A stretch of DNA of 64,000 nucleotides. Source: Parvimonas sp035282405 (lineage in GTDB: Bacteria; Bacillota; Clostridia; Tissierellales; Peptoniphilaceae). Both the position numbers and the translations under genes were made by a program. Each line of letters opens with the position of its first letter. The first letter of the stretch is position 1. Below are positions 17,701 through 26,395 of the stretch, in pieces. Where the stretch lies: the NCBI RefSeq assembly GCF_035282405.1, contig NZ_JAYKBP010000002.1, forward strand, positions 186,001-250,000. The letters run 5' to 3'. The notes beneath the pieces were generated by a model. The model was not told the DNA's origin, did no database searches, and saw nothing but the letters and a program-made list of their open reading frames with translations.

Positions 17701-18021
17701 TTATTTTTTCTTCTTAACTTTAGGGAAAGGTAATTCATCATACATTGTATCAAATAAGCCTTTTAGGTACATTTTATCTTCCACATCATCAACTAATAGC
17801 ATTTCCTTTGCTCCCTCATAAGGCAATTGAAATTGTACGTCAGAAACATAGTCAATAGCTTTCTTTGTAGCTTTTACTAAAAATCTGTCATCATATATTC
17901 CACCAATAACTTTTTCTTTATAATAAATAATATATTCTCCCATCATTGCCCTATATTTTATATCTTCAAGTTCAGATAACTGTTCTAAAATATATTCTAA
18001 ATATTCTTTACTTGATGCCAT
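17701..18021 (-). CDS. TfoX N-terminal domain protein
   Basis: A 106-residue protein with the TfoX_N fold pattern: MASSKEYLEYILEQL, then RAMMGEYIIYYKEKVIGGIYDD and YEGAKEMLLVDD. In Gram-positive anaerobes these stand-alone proteins are common. They are named after a competence regulator but no function is established for the short form. A good AGGAGG site precedes the ATG. The C-terminus is a lysine-rich tail (KVKKKK). It may be cotranscribed with the small membrane protein downstream. Confidence 0.85.
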   Translation of the reverse strand: MASSKEYLEYILEQLSELEDIKYRAMMGEYIIYYKEKVIGGIYDDRFLVKATKKAIDYVSDVQFQLPYEGAKEMLLVDDVEDKMYLKGLFDTMYDELPFPKVKKKK

Positions 18022-18109
18022 AATAACCTCCTAAAATATACTTTTTTCTACTTAAATACTATCATTTTCCATAAAAAAATGCAAATATTTATAATGTATT
18101 AAGGTATAA

Positions 18110-18136
18110 AAAAAGTCGGGTATTCCCCGACTTTTA
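18110..18136 (-). terminator. Terminator of psuG
   Basis: Stem AAAAGTCGGG/CCCGACTTTT with short loop, T run on the minus strand, overlapping the psuG stop codon. Confidence 0.85.
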
Positions 18137-19054
18137 TGCTAATTTTGAATATTCTATTGATATTTTACTTGCAAGTTTTGCGTTATTGAATACTAATCTG
18201 ATGTTAGCTTCTAAGCTCTTTCCTTGTGTAAGTTTTTGAACTTTGTCAAGTAAGAATGGTGTTGTATCTTTTCCTTTTATTCCATTTTCGTCTGCTTCTT
18301 TTAAAGCATCTAGAATTGTCTTGTCAATTAAATTTCTATCCATTGAAAATTCTTCCGGAATAGGATTAGCAATTACAACTCCACCATTAAGTTCTAAATC
18401 CCATTTAGCTTTTAAAACTCTTGCAATTTCTTCTTCTGAATTTATTTTACTAACTTTAAAATCACTTTCTCTTGTGTAAAATGCAGGTAATATATTTGTT
18501 TGGTATCCATAAACAGGAACTCCCTTTGTTTCTAAATATTCTAAAGTAAGTCCCATATCTAAAATTGATTTACATCCCGCACAAATAACTGCAACATTTG
18601 TATTTCCTAATTCTTCAAGATCTGCTGAAATATCCATAGTAGTTTCTGCACCTCTGTGAACTCCACCGATTCCACCAGTTGCAAAAACTTTAATTCCTGC
18701 CATTTCTGCACAAATCATTGTTGCGGCAACAGTTGTTGCTCCATTTAATTTATTAGCAACAACATAAGCTAAATCTCTTCTTGAAGTTTTTGTTACACTA
18801 AGTCCAGCTTTCCCGATTACTTCAATTTCTTCTTTTGTTAGCCCAACTTTAATTTCTCCATTTATAATAGCTATTGTAGCTGGAATTGCTCCGTTTTCTC
18901 TAACAACTTTTTCAACTTCAAGTGCTGTTTCAACATTTTTAGGATAAGGCATTCCATGTGATATTATTGTTGATTCTAAAGCTACAACCGGTTTATTTTC
19001 TTTAATTGCATTTTTTACTTCTTCACTAACTGTTAAATATTTTTCTAATTTCAT
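18134..19054 (-). CDS. psuG: Pseudouridine-5'-phosphate glycosidase
   Basis: A 306-residue enzyme that cleaves pseudouridine 5'-phosphate into uracil and ribose 5-phosphate in the cytoplasm, allowing salvage of RNA-derived pseudouridine. The family blocks are clear: ALESTIISHGMPYP at the N-terminus, TSRRDLAYV near 90, and TGGIGGVHRGAE near 130. The ATG at 19054 with GGAGG is preferred to a TTG at 19066. It overlaps the upstream kinase gene by 29 bp, so the two are translationally coupled in a psuK-psuG operon. Confidence 0.96.
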   Translation of the reverse strand: MKLEKYLTVSEEVKNAIKENKPVVALESTIISHGMPYPKNVETALEVEKVVRENGAIPATIAIINGEIKVGLTKEEIEVIGKAGLSVTKTSRRDLAYVVANKLNGATTVAATMICAEMAGIKVFATGGIGGVHRGAETTMDISADLEELGNTNVAVICAGCKSILDMGLTLEYLETKGVPVYGYQTNILPAFYTRESDFKVSKINSEEEIARVLKAKWDLELNGGVVIANPIPEEFSMDRNLIDKTILDALKEADENGIKGKDTTPFLLDKVQKLTQGKSLEANIRLVFNNAKLASKISIEYSKLA

Positions 19055-20144
19055 AACTTCCTCCAAAATTTAATAGATTTTTTTCGCTTATATTTTCACT
19101 TACTGTATCCACAGACTGTGCAGTTATAAATCCTGCAACATTTCCAAGTTTTGCACATTCTAAAATATCTTTTTCATTAACAACTCCAAAGATTATTCCG
19201 CTCATAGCAGAATCACCACAACCAGAAGTATTTTCAATCTTTGGTTTTTCATTTATCCTTACTATTCCATTCTCATTTTTATCGGCATATAAAATTCCCT
19301 TTTCGCCCATTGAAATAAAAACTTTTTGAACACCTTTTTCTAAAAATACATTCACAATCTTTTCTAAATCACTTTCATTTTCATAAGTAATGTCAGTTAA
19401 TTCTTCAGCTTCGTAAATATTTGGTTTTAAAAGATAGATATATTTTAATAATTTCTTAATTTTTAAAGCCTTTTTTCTAGAAACACAATCTACAATTATC
19501 TTTGAATTAGGGCAATTTTTACAGATGTATTCAAGAACATCTTCCCTTAAATTCGTATCCATAACTATATACTTATAACTCTTGATTAAATCAATAAGTT
19601 TAGAAATAAATTCAATATTGATTTCATCCAAAACTTCCATTGAAGAAATGGCAGTAAATAAATCATTGTTTTCATCCAAAATAGAAATATAATTTGACAT
19701 ACCTCTATTAGTTAAAAATTTACTGTTTGAAAAATCCAATCCGATTTTTTTCAAATAATCTTTGATTTCTTTTGAATAAACATCATCGCCAAATACAGAA
19801 ATAAATTTATTTTCTATTCCCATTTTTAGTAAATTTTCAGCAATATTTTTTGCAACTCCTCCAAAAGAATATTCCAAAGTTCCCGGATTTGAGTCTTTCA
19901 TATTTATTTTTTCAAAACTTTTTGCAATAAAATCAATATTACATCCACCTATAACACAAACTTCTTTTGATAAATTAGAGTTAATCACATAAGCTCTCCC
20001 GACCAAATATCCTTTTTTAATCAAATTTGAAATATGAACTGCAACAGACGATCTCTTTATATTAAGTAAATCAGCCAGTTCATTTTGAGAAATATAAGGA
20101 TTTTCTTTTATTATATCCAAAAGTTCTTGTTCTCTTTTTGTCAT
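19026..20144 (-). CDS. psuK: PfkB family pseudouridine kinase with N-terminal HTH domain
   Basis: A 372-residue protein. Residues 1-60 form a MarR/DeoR-like winged HTH (QNELADLLNIKRSSVAVHI) and the rest a PfkB sugar/nucleoside kinase with N-terminal GGCNIDF, GGVAKNIAENL and the C-terminal anion-hole motif NTSGCGDS carrying the catalytic Asp. With the overlapping psuG the substrate is most probably pseudouridine, phosphorylated before glycosidic cleavage. The fused HTH suggests it may also regulate its own operon. Starts with ATG after AAGGAGG. Confidence 0.88.
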   Translation of the reverse strand: MTKREQELLDIIKENPYISQNELADLLNIKRSSVAVHISNLIKKGYLVGRAYVINSNLSKEVCVIGGCNIDFIAKSFEKINMKDSNPGTLEYSFGGVAKNIAENLLKMGIENKFISVFGDDVYSKEIKDYLKKIGLDFSNSKFLTNRGMSNYISILDENNDLFTAISSMEVLDEINIEFISKLIDLIKSYKYIVMDTNLREDVLEYICKNCPNSKIIVDCVSRKKALKIKKLLKYIYLLKPNIYEAEELTDITYENESDLEKIVNVFLEKGVQKVFISMGEKGILYADKNENGIVRINEKPKIENTSGCGDSAMSGIIFGVVNEKDILECAKLGNVAGFITAQSVDTVSENISEKNLLNFGGSYEIRKIFNS

Positions 20145-20172
20145 AGTACCTCCTTAAACAACAGTTTATTAT

Positions 20173-20201
20173 ATTATATCAAACGTTTATATAGAAAGCA
20201 A
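20173..20201 (-). promoter_or_regulatory. Promoter of the psuK-psuG operon
   Basis: On the minus strand TTGCTT (20196-20201), 17 bp, TATAAT (20173-20178). An AAACGTTT palindrome in the spacer (20181-20188) is a possible regulatory site. Confidence 0.65.
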
Positions 20202-20261
20202 CATTTTCAAATAAAAATAATAAAATAATAAATGAAAAATAAGTTGTTAGTATATTTACTT

Positions 20262-20690
20262 TTGACGTCAGACTATTAAACAAAGTCTTCTCCCTTATAC
20301 GTCATTTCGACCGTAGTGAAACGTAGCGAATCTAGCCCTAACTTTGATTATTTACTTGTAAATAATTAATAGTAGGTCTGACATAGTCATTGTAGTATTA
20401 TCTAATACAATGACTATGGAAATCTCATAAAGCTCTGTTATGTAGAATTAGATTTACATAGTTGATTATTCCAATATTAACTATTTAAAAAAGTTTTTTT
20501 ACTTATTTTTACTTGTAACAAGCAACAATATTTCTGAAAAAAATTATAAAATAATTTTTGTATGTATCTTCGATACATTTACTTTTGCTAAAGCAAAAGT
20601 ATGAGATCTCTCCATTTCGCTCTGCTCCAGTCAAGATGACGTGTTGGGAATTTTTCTTTGCAAAGTATTGTGACGTGAAGCTGTTTATTT
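20262..20690. repeat. Composite intergenic repeat block, copy C
   Basis: No ORF in this gap. It repeats the pieces of the block at 641-970: a CTATTAAAC ... TCCCTTATACGTCATTTCGA unit (20273-20311), an AATATTTCTGAAA ... GATACATTTACTTTTGCT unit (20527-20589), the ACTTTTGCT palindrome (20581-20600), the GAGATCTCTCC ... AAGATGAC block (20603-20639) and the TTGGGAATTTTTC ... GACGTGAAG tail (20644-20680). The same order of units in two places 20 kb apart indicates a composite element. Confidence 0.7.
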
Positions 20691-20770
20691 TCTATAAAGT
20701 TTAAAAATTATTATTAATTTTTATTAACTTTTTATGTTGGGCTATTAATCGAAATATTATACTTTATATG

Positions 20771-20916
20771 CAATAAGAACCTCAGCATACCCGAGAACCT
20801 TGTTGTTTCACAATAAGAACATCACCCTTCCTCGATGCTTTGCATCGGGCGGGTGCCCCAGAACCTTGTTACTTCACAATAAGAACCTCAGCATAGCTGA
20901 GAACCTTGTTACTTCG
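20771..20916. repeat. Three-unit tandem array with constant arms and variable hairpin centres
   Basis: Units at 20771-20810 (40 bp), 20811-20876 (66 bp) and 20877-20916 (40 bp). Each starts CAATAAGAAC and ends GAACCTTGTT plus (G/A)(T/C)TTC(A/G). The centres differ but two are clearly self-complementary: CTCAGC-ATA-GCTGAG in unit 3 and a nested hairpin in unit 2 (CACCC/GGGTG around CGATGC/GCATCG). It lies just beyond the rpsU terminator. Confidence 0.75.
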
Positions 20917-20924
20917 TAATAAAA

Positions 20925-20946
20925 AAAGTCCTTAAAAAAGGACTTT
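20925..20946 (-). terminator. Terminator of rpsU
   Basis: Seven-bp stem AAAGTCC/GGACTTT with an A/T loop, T run on the minus strand. Confidence 0.75.
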
Positions 20947-20977
20947 AGTTAATTCAAACAATTAAATTTTAAACAGC

Positions 20978-21157
20978 TTAGAATTTTTTCTTTTTTCTTC
21001 TTGCTGCCTCTGATTTTTTCTTTCTCTTTACACTTGGCTTTTCGTAATGTTCTCTTTTTCTATATTCTGAAAGCACTCCAGCACGTGCACATTGTCTTTT
21101 AAATCTTTTCAACGCATTATCCAAAGATTCGTTTTCGCCAACTCTGATCTCTGCCAT
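20978..21157 (-). CDS. rpsU: Small ribosomal subunit protein S21
   Basis: A 59-residue basic protein starting MAEIRVGENESLDNALKRF and ending in a Lys/Arg-rich tail (AARRKKKKF), the hallmark of bacterial S21. It binds the 30S subunit near the 3' end of 16S rRNA and helps initiation. The ATG lies 6 bp after GGGGGG, and the reading frame is open to a TAA at 20978. It follows the HIT gene in the same direction, an order common in Firmicutes. Too short for many ORF filters, so easily missed. Confidence 0.96.
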   Translation of the reverse strand: MAEIRVGENESLDNALKRFKRQCARAGVLSEYRKREHYEKPSVKRKKKSEAARRKKKKF

Positions 21158-21304
21158 GATATCCCCCCTCTCTTATATAGACAAACTGTCTTGAGAAATA
21201 ACATAAATATTATACAACAAAAATGATATAAATTCAAGTAAATTCACTATATTTTTTTAGTATAATTGATAAAATTTATAAAAAATTTTAAGATAATTTT
21301 AATT

Positions 21305-21646
21305 TTAGCCCGGTGGCCAATTTAAACTACGTCCTGCAAGAACGTGAAAATGTAAATGCTTAACAGTTTGTCCGCCGTCTTCATTACAATTATTTATAAT
21401 TCTATAACCTGATTCATCAAATCCCATTTCTTTAGCAAGTTCGGAAATTTTTAAAAATATCTTTCCAACCACTTCAGAATTTTCCTTATCTATGAAATTA
21501 CAAGATTCAATATGTTTTTTAGGGATTACTAAAAAATGAATCGGAGCTTGAGGGGATAAATCGTTAAATGCAAGCATATCATCATCTTCATAAATTTTAT
21601 TTGATGGAATTTCTTCATTAACAATTTTGCAAAATATACAATCCAT
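21305..21646 (-). CDS. HIT family nucleotide hydrolase
   Basis: A 113-residue protein of the HINT branch. CIFCKIVNEEIPS at the N-terminus (two Cys that can bind zinc) and the HLHFHVL histidine triad near the C-terminus are intact. Members hydrolyse nucleotide phosphoramidates such as AMP-lysine. The ATG at 21646 is chosen over an upstream start because GGAGGTGAG precedes it. The adjacent rpsU is a conserved neighbour. Function at reaction level is family knowledge. Confidence 0.94.
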   Translation of the reverse strand: MDCIFCKIVNEEIPSNKIYEDDDMLAFNDLSPQAPIHFLVIPKKHIESCNFIDKENSEVVGKIFLKISELAKEMGFDESGYRIINNCNEDGGQTVKHLHFHVLAGRSLNWPPG

Positions 21647-21712
21647 TATCTCACCTCCATATAATAAATATATCAAAATCAAAATAGATAAGCTCCATTT
21701 TAATTATTGTCT

Positions 21713-21741
21713 ATTATACCATATACAACCTCTATTTTCAA
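21713..21741 (-). promoter_or_regulatory. Promoter of the HIT-rpsU unit
   Basis: On the minus strand TTGAAA (21736-21741), 17 bp, TATAAT (21713-21718). Confidence 0.7.
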
Positions 21742-21744
21742 GAA

Positions 21745-21783
21745 AAAACACGATATGCAATAGTATATTATTGCATATCGTGT
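21745..21783 (-). terminator. Terminator of the nicotinamidase-like gene
   Basis: Near-perfect stem of at least 14 bp (around 21749-21762 with 21769-21782) followed by TTTTTT on the minus strand. Confidence 0.85.
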
Positions 21784-21818
21784 TGTTGCTTTTTTTGCTT
21801 AATTAAATAATTTATTTT

Positions 21819-22331
21819 TTACAAAATATCAACTTGACACATTTTCATAGCTTCTAATGCTGTGTTATGACTTTGTGGAGTAACTCCCGCACAACATTTA
21901 CTATCTACAATTAATTCAACTTCAGGTAAAAATCCTTTAATCATTAAAGTATTTACAATCACACAAATATCTGTGCAAATTCCAACAAATTCAATACTTT
22001 CAATTTTCTCTTTTTCGTTTAGGCTTTTTAAATACTCAACCAAGTCGCTGGAGCCAAACCCTCCTTTTTCAAAAATTTTACAATTTTCTTTATAAATACC
22101 TTCTCTGATTTTCCAAGCATCAGTTCCTTTAATACAATGTTTTATAGGAAGTTTTCTACCCTCTTGAGTATTTAAGTAATTGTCATCATGAGTATCCATT
22201 GTATAAATAATTTCTCCATCAAAGTTTTTAATTTTTTCCTTTAAATTTGGTATCATATTTAAAGCTTCTTGAGTCCCCAATCTACCGTCAACAAAATCAT
22301 TTTGAACATCAATAACAACTAATATTTTCAT
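21819..22331 (-). CDS. pncA: Nicotinamidase / cysteine hydrolase family protein
   Basis: A 170-residue isochorismatase-fold hydrolase. The catalytic triad reads Asp8 (VVIDVQNDF), Lys89 (FEKGGF) and Cys123 (TDICV), with the metal-site pattern DTHDDNY near 46 and KHCIKGT near 65, the pattern of nicotinamidases. It would deamidate nicotinamide to nicotinate for NAD salvage. Other members of the superfamily share the triad, so nicotinamide as substrate is likely but not proven. Single gene, GGAGG before ATG, own terminator. Confidence 0.85.
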   Translation of the reverse strand: MKILVVIDVQNDFVDGRLGTQEALNMIPNLKEKIKNFDGEIIYTMDTHDDNYLNTQEGRKLPIKHCIKGTDAWKIREGIYKENCKIFEKGGFGSSDLVEYLKSLNEKEKIESIEFVGICTDICVIVNTLMIKGFLPEVELIVDSKCCAGVTPQSHNTALEAMKMCQVDIL

Positions 22332-22398
22332 AACCTGCCTCCAAAAGTTTTTTATAAAAAAATCTAAATATTTTAACCAAATAAATTATATACATTAA

Positions 22399-23730
22399 TT
22401 ACTCTTTTGTCAAATTATAAAATTCATCAGTTACAATATATCTATAATATTTCAAAAATATTACACTCAAGATAAATTCATTCACGAATTGTGAAAATGC
22501 TACTCCAAATAGAGATAAATCAAAAACTTGTGTTAATATCAACATTAAAATAAGACTTAAGATATTTACCTCTGCTGTTGTTTTTAATAAAAACATATTT
22601 TTATTCAAACCCTGTAAAGCACATTTATATATGTATGAATATGAACTACAAATATTTGCAATTAAGAAAAATATCAAAAATTTTGTAGCGATATTTTGTA
22701 CAGAAACGTCATCTGTAATAAGTTTAGGTAAATATTCTCTAAAAATAAAGAATAATACACTTCCAAAGATAAATAATACAGTTGTAATCTTAACAGAAAT
22801 TTTAGGATAATCTATCAAATTTCTAAAGTTTTTCTCTCCGGAACTTATGCTTATTAAACTCAAAGTCGCAGAGCCATAGATATGTTTAAAAGTAAATAAA
22901 AACATAATTAAATTTGTAATTATTGAATATCCAGCAAATTCGTTATTCCCTATTCTAATAACAATCATATTGAAAATAATGACAAAAATAGTTCCGTCAA
23001 AAATTTCCTGTATCATAATAGGAAAAGCTAATTTAAAATGATTAAATCCATTTATAAAATAGCTTTTTAGTAATTCAAATTTTAATTTTAATTTATTTTT
23101 CAATACAAAAATATAAATTAAAAGATTTACAAACATTGAAAAAACAGTACTAAATCCGACCATAGTAATTCCAAATTTTGGGAAACCAAACTTTCCAAGA
23201 ACGAACAAATAATCTAAACCCAAATTTAAAACTGAAGAAACAGTAGATCCTATTAAAATCCATTTTGTCATATTTGAAATTCTAAAATGCGCGCCAAATG
23301 TAAATAAACATAGTTGTAACAAGACACAAAAACTCATAGGATACGAAAACAAAATACCTTGTTTCAAAGTTTCTCCGGACAAATTATAGAATATTTTTAA
23401 AAAATATGTTTTTCCGAGCAACATCAATAATAAGAATAAAATTCCCATAAAAATATTGATAGCAAGAGATGAAAAGAATTCATAATTTAGACCTTTTTCA
23501 TCTCCCTGTCCCAGTTTTTCTCCAAGTTTTGTATTTATAATTATTGCAGTCGCCCCTAAAACTCCACTTATTGTATATAATGTTGAAGAAATCAAATTTA
23601 CCGCATTAAATGCAGGTGTTGAAACTCTTGCAACGATAGCAATATCGGATAACTCCAAAATATAACTTAAAATAAAATTTACCATAAGTGGAAAAGCGAA
23701 TTTGTTAAGTTCTAATCTTTTATTTTTCAT
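22399..23730 (-). CDS. MATE family efflux transporter
   Basis: A 443-residue membrane protein with about twelve helices in two similar halves. The first half has RVSTPAFNAVNLIS near residue 35 and GATAIIINTKLGEKLGQGDEKG near 60, the typical MATE loop between helices 2 and 3. It is expected to export cationic drugs or metabolites using Na+ or H+ gradients. Its start overlaps the end of topA by 11 bp, so it is the last gene of a GNAT-topA-MATE transcription unit. Substrate unknown. Confidence 0.92.
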   Translation of the reverse strand: MKNKRLELNKFAFPLMVNFILSYILELSDIAIVARVSTPAFNAVNLISSTLYTISGVLGATAIIINTKLGEKLGQGDEKGLNYEFFSSLAINIFMGILFLLLMLLGKTYFLKIFYNLSGETLKQGILFSYPMSFCVLLQLCLFTFGAHFRISNMTKWILIGSTVSSVLNLGLDYLFVLGKFGFPKFGITMVGFSTVFSMFVNLLIYIFVLKNKLKLKFELLKSYFINGFNHFKLAFPIMIQEIFDGTIFVIIFNMIVIRIGNNEFAGYSIITNLIMFLFTFKHIYGSATLSLISISSGEKNFRNLIDYPKISVKITTVLFIFGSVLFFIFREYLPKLITDDVSVQNIATKFLIFFLIANICSSYSYIYKCALQGLNKNMFLLKTTAEVNILSLILMLILTQVFDLSLFGVAFSQFVNEFILSVIFLKYYRYIVTDEFYNLTKE

Positions 23731-25813
23731 TTTTCTTTTTCTTTAAATCAATCTCAAAATCACAATTTTCATCGGAACATTTTAGTGCATGTTTAAATCT
23801 GTTTTTAACTTCGACTAAAAATTTTCCGCATTTTTCGCATTTTTTATCAGCTATTGGCTTATCCCAAATTGCATAATCACATTCAGGATAATTTTCACAG
23901 CCGTAAAAAACTTTTCTCTTTTTTGAAATTTTTTCAATTATTCTTCCACCACATTTAGGACATTTTACCCCTGTATCCTTAACTTCCTTTTTTATATAAT
24001 TACAATCAGGAAATCCACTACAACCAATAAATTTACCAAATTTTGTCTTTTTAATAACTAAATTTTTACCACATTGTGGACATTTTTCGTTAAGGACTTC
24101 ATCTTTTATTTTATAATCTTCTGAATCTCCCTCAGATTTTTTCAAAAATGTTTCAAAAACAGCATAGAAATCCGAAATAACTTTTTTCCAATCTTTTTTG
24201 TTTTCAGCTATTTCATCAAGTTTTTCTTCCATTTCCATAGTGAATTTTTCATTTATAATTGTTTCAAAGTTGGAAACTAAAAACTTATTTACATTTTTTC
24301 CTAAATCTGTTGGAATTATTTTTTTATTCTCAATTAGAATATAAAATCTGCTTGTCAAACTATTTATAATACTTGCATAGGTACTAGGTCTTCCAATTCC
24401 ATTTTCTTCAAGTTTTTTAACTAAACTCGCCTCTGTAAAATTGGCAACAGGTTTTGTAAAATGTTGACTCTTTTCTATTTTTTCAGCATTTATTACATCT
24501 TTAACTTCAAGTTTTGGCAAAGGTTCATCCTTAATATCACTTGAAGTATATATCTTTGAAAATCCGTCAAATAAAGTGTATCTTCCATTTAATTTATAGA
24601 TACAATTATTTGAATTTAAAACTATTTGTGTACTTTCATAACTTTCAGCTTTCATTTGAGAAGCGACTGTTCTTTCCCAAATCAATTTATATAATTTATA
24701 TTGATTTGCAGTTAAATAGCTTTTTATTTTTTCGGGACTTCTAAAAATACTACTAGGTCTAACACCCTCATGAGCATCTTGTGAATTCTTTTTCTTTAAA
24801 TTGTATTCATTACCTTTGCTTGCATAATTTTTTCCATAATTTTCAATAATGTACTCAATTGCCTCTGCAACTATTTCTGATGAAATTCTAGTTGAGTCAG
24901 TTCTCATATATGAAATCAAACCGACGGAACCCTCTTTACCTACATTTATCCCTTCATAAAGTTGTTGGGCAATACTCATAGTCATTGAGCTTGAAAAACC
25001 TAATTTTCTTCCCGCTTCTTGTTGTAAAGTACTTGTAGTAAAAGGTGGTTGAGGTTTTCTCTCTTTTTTTACCTTTTTTACATCTTCTACGATAAAGTTA
25101 TCTTTATCTGTTTTTTCTACAACTTTTAAAGCCTCTTTTTCGTTTTTTATCTCTTTTTTTACTATTTTTTTATTTTCATATTCTCCATAATATAGTGATT
25201 TAAACTCTATATTTTGGACATTATGTATACCTTCAATCTTCCAAAATTCTTCAGGAACAAAATTATCTATCTCTTCTTGACGTTCACAGATAATTTTTAA
25301 AGTTGCAGATTGAACACGTCCTGCTGAAAGTCCACTCTTTATTTTTTTCCAAAGAATTGGAGATAGTTTATAACCTACAAGTCTGTCTAAAACTCTTCTG
25401 GCTTGTTGTGAATTTACTAAATTCATATCTATTTTTCTTGAATTTTTTATGGATTCCTTGATACTTTTTTTAGTAATTTCATGAAATTCTATTCTGTTAT
25501 TTGAATTGATATCAAGACCTAAAAGATAGGCTATATGCCAAGAAATTGCTTCTCCCTCTCTATCGGGGTCAGTTGCAAGATATATATTTTCTGAATTTTT
25601 GTAAAGCTCTTTCAATTCCTTAATTTTGGATGCTTTTCCTCTTACATTTATATATTCAGGTTCAAAATTATTTTCTATATCTATCCCCATTTTACTTTTA
25701 GGTAAATCTCTTATATGTCCAACACTTGCTACAACTTTATAATTACTTCCAAGCATTTTGCTAACTGTTTTAGCTTTTGTTGGAGATTCTACTATAACTA
25801 AATTTTTATACAA
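23720..25813 (-). CDS. topA: DNA topoisomerase I
   Basis: A 697-residue type IA topoisomerase that relaxes negative supercoils. TOPRIM start LVIVESPTKAKT, TOPRIM acidic DPDREGE near 110, active-site Tyr in SYMRTDSTRI near 300. At the C-terminus are three zinc-ribbon modules, each with paired Cys (CPQCGK, CPKCGG, CEKCGK). The start is a TTG at 25813, preceded by AAGGAG at good distance; an earlier TTG at 25831 lacks such a site. It starts 11 bp after the GNAT gene ends and overlaps MATE downstream. Confidence 0.97.
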   Translation of the reverse strand: MYKNLVIVESPTKAKTVSKMLGSNYKVVASVGHIRDLPKSKMGIDIENNFEPEYINVRGKASKIKELKELYKNSENIYLATDPDREGEAISWHIAYLLGLDINSNNRIEFHEITKKSIKESIKNSRKIDMNLVNSQQARRVLDRLVGYKLSPILWKKIKSGLSAGRVQSATLKIICERQEEIDNFVPEEFWKIEGIHNVQNIEFKSLYYGEYENKKIVKKEIKNEKEALKVVEKTDKDNFIVEDVKKVKKERKPQPPFTTSTLQQEAGRKLGFSSSMTMSIAQQLYEGINVGKEGSVGLISYMRTDSTRISSEIVAEAIEYIIENYGKNYASKGNEYNLKKKNSQDAHEGVRPSSIFRSPEKIKSYLTANQYKLYKLIWERTVASQMKAESYESTQIVLNSNNCIYKLNGRYTLFDGFSKIYTSSDIKDEPLPKLEVKDVINAEKIEKSQHFTKPVANFTEASLVKKLEENGIGRPSTYASIINSLTSRFYILIENKKIIPTDLGKNVNKFLVSNFETIINEKFTMEMEEKLDEIAENKKDWKKVISDFYAVFETFLKKSEGDSEDYKIKDEVLNEKCPQCGKNLVIKKTKFGKFIGCSGFPDCNYIKKEVKDTGVKCPKCGGRIIEKISKKRKVFYGCENYPECDYAIWDKPIADKKCEKCGKFLVEVKNRFKHALKCSDENCDFEIDLKKKKNEK

Positions 25814-25823
25814 AACTAACTCC

Positions 25824-26267
25824 TTACACAATCTTACTCATCGAAATATGTTCTATTCCCACTTCAACAAAAATATCATCATTATCTTTTGTATAACCTA
25901 ACATTTCATAAAAGGTCATTGCATGATATTGTGCTGAAAATCTTATTATCTTTTTTTCATTTTCTTTTTTAAATTTTTTTACAGTTTCTTCCATACTTAT
26001 AAATAAAAACTTTCCTACTCCCTTTCCTCTGCAAGATTTCTTTACACAGGCTCTTCCAAAATAGACAATGTCTTTATTTATATTCATAATCCTTGCAGTT
26101 GCAAGAAGCTCCTCTCCTTCAAAAACTCCCACATGAATTGTATCTTCTAAACTGTCTTTATTATCAATTTCATATTCAAGCGGAACTTTTTGTTCATCTA
26201 CGAAAACTTCCTCTCGCAAAGCATATGCCATTTCCATTTCTTCGCTTTTTAAAATTCTATATTCCAT
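25824..26267 (-). CDS. GNAT family N-acetyltransferase
   Basis: A 147-residue acyl-CoA transferase of the YjcF type. REEVFVDEQKVPLEYEID near the N-terminus is diagnostic for this subgroup, and the acetyl-CoA loop RGKGVGK lies near residue 80. Substrate is unknown; relatives modify small amines or amino acids. First gene of the operon with topA, preceded by a TTGACA-17-TAACAT promoter. Confidence 0.9.
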   Translation of the reverse strand: MEYRILKSEEMEMAYALREEVFVDEQKVPLEYEIDNKDSLEDTIHVGVFEGEELLATARIMNINKDIVYFGRACVKKSCRGKGVGKFLFISMEETVKKFKKENEKKIIRFSAQYHAMTFYEMLGYTKDNDDIFVEVGIEHISMSKIV

Positions 26268-26301
26268 AAAAACAACTCCGTATAATCTTTAAACTCTCTA
26301 T

Positions 26302-26330
26302 ATGTTATATAATTTAATTAATTTTGTCAA
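26302..26330 (-). promoter_or_regulatory. Promoter of the GNAT-topA-MATE unit
   Basis: On the minus strand consensus TTGACA (26325-26330), 17 bp, TAACAT (26302-26307). Confidence 0.7.
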
Positions 26331-26352
26331 TATATTTTTATGATTTTACAAT

Positions 26353-26384
26353 TAAAAAAGTGTCAATTTTAAAAAATTGACACA
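26353..26384 (-). terminator. Terminator of the thyA-flavin reductase unit
   Basis: Stem GTGTCAATTT/AAATTGACAC (26360-26369 with 26374-26383) with T run on the minus strand. Confidence 0.85.
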
Positions 26385-26395
26385 AAAATTTAATT

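Noticed and set aside
20771..20916. Reading the three-unit array as a CRISPR array
   Set aside because: Repeats are not uniform, cores are self-complementary rather than unique spacers, only three units, and no cas genes are in the window.
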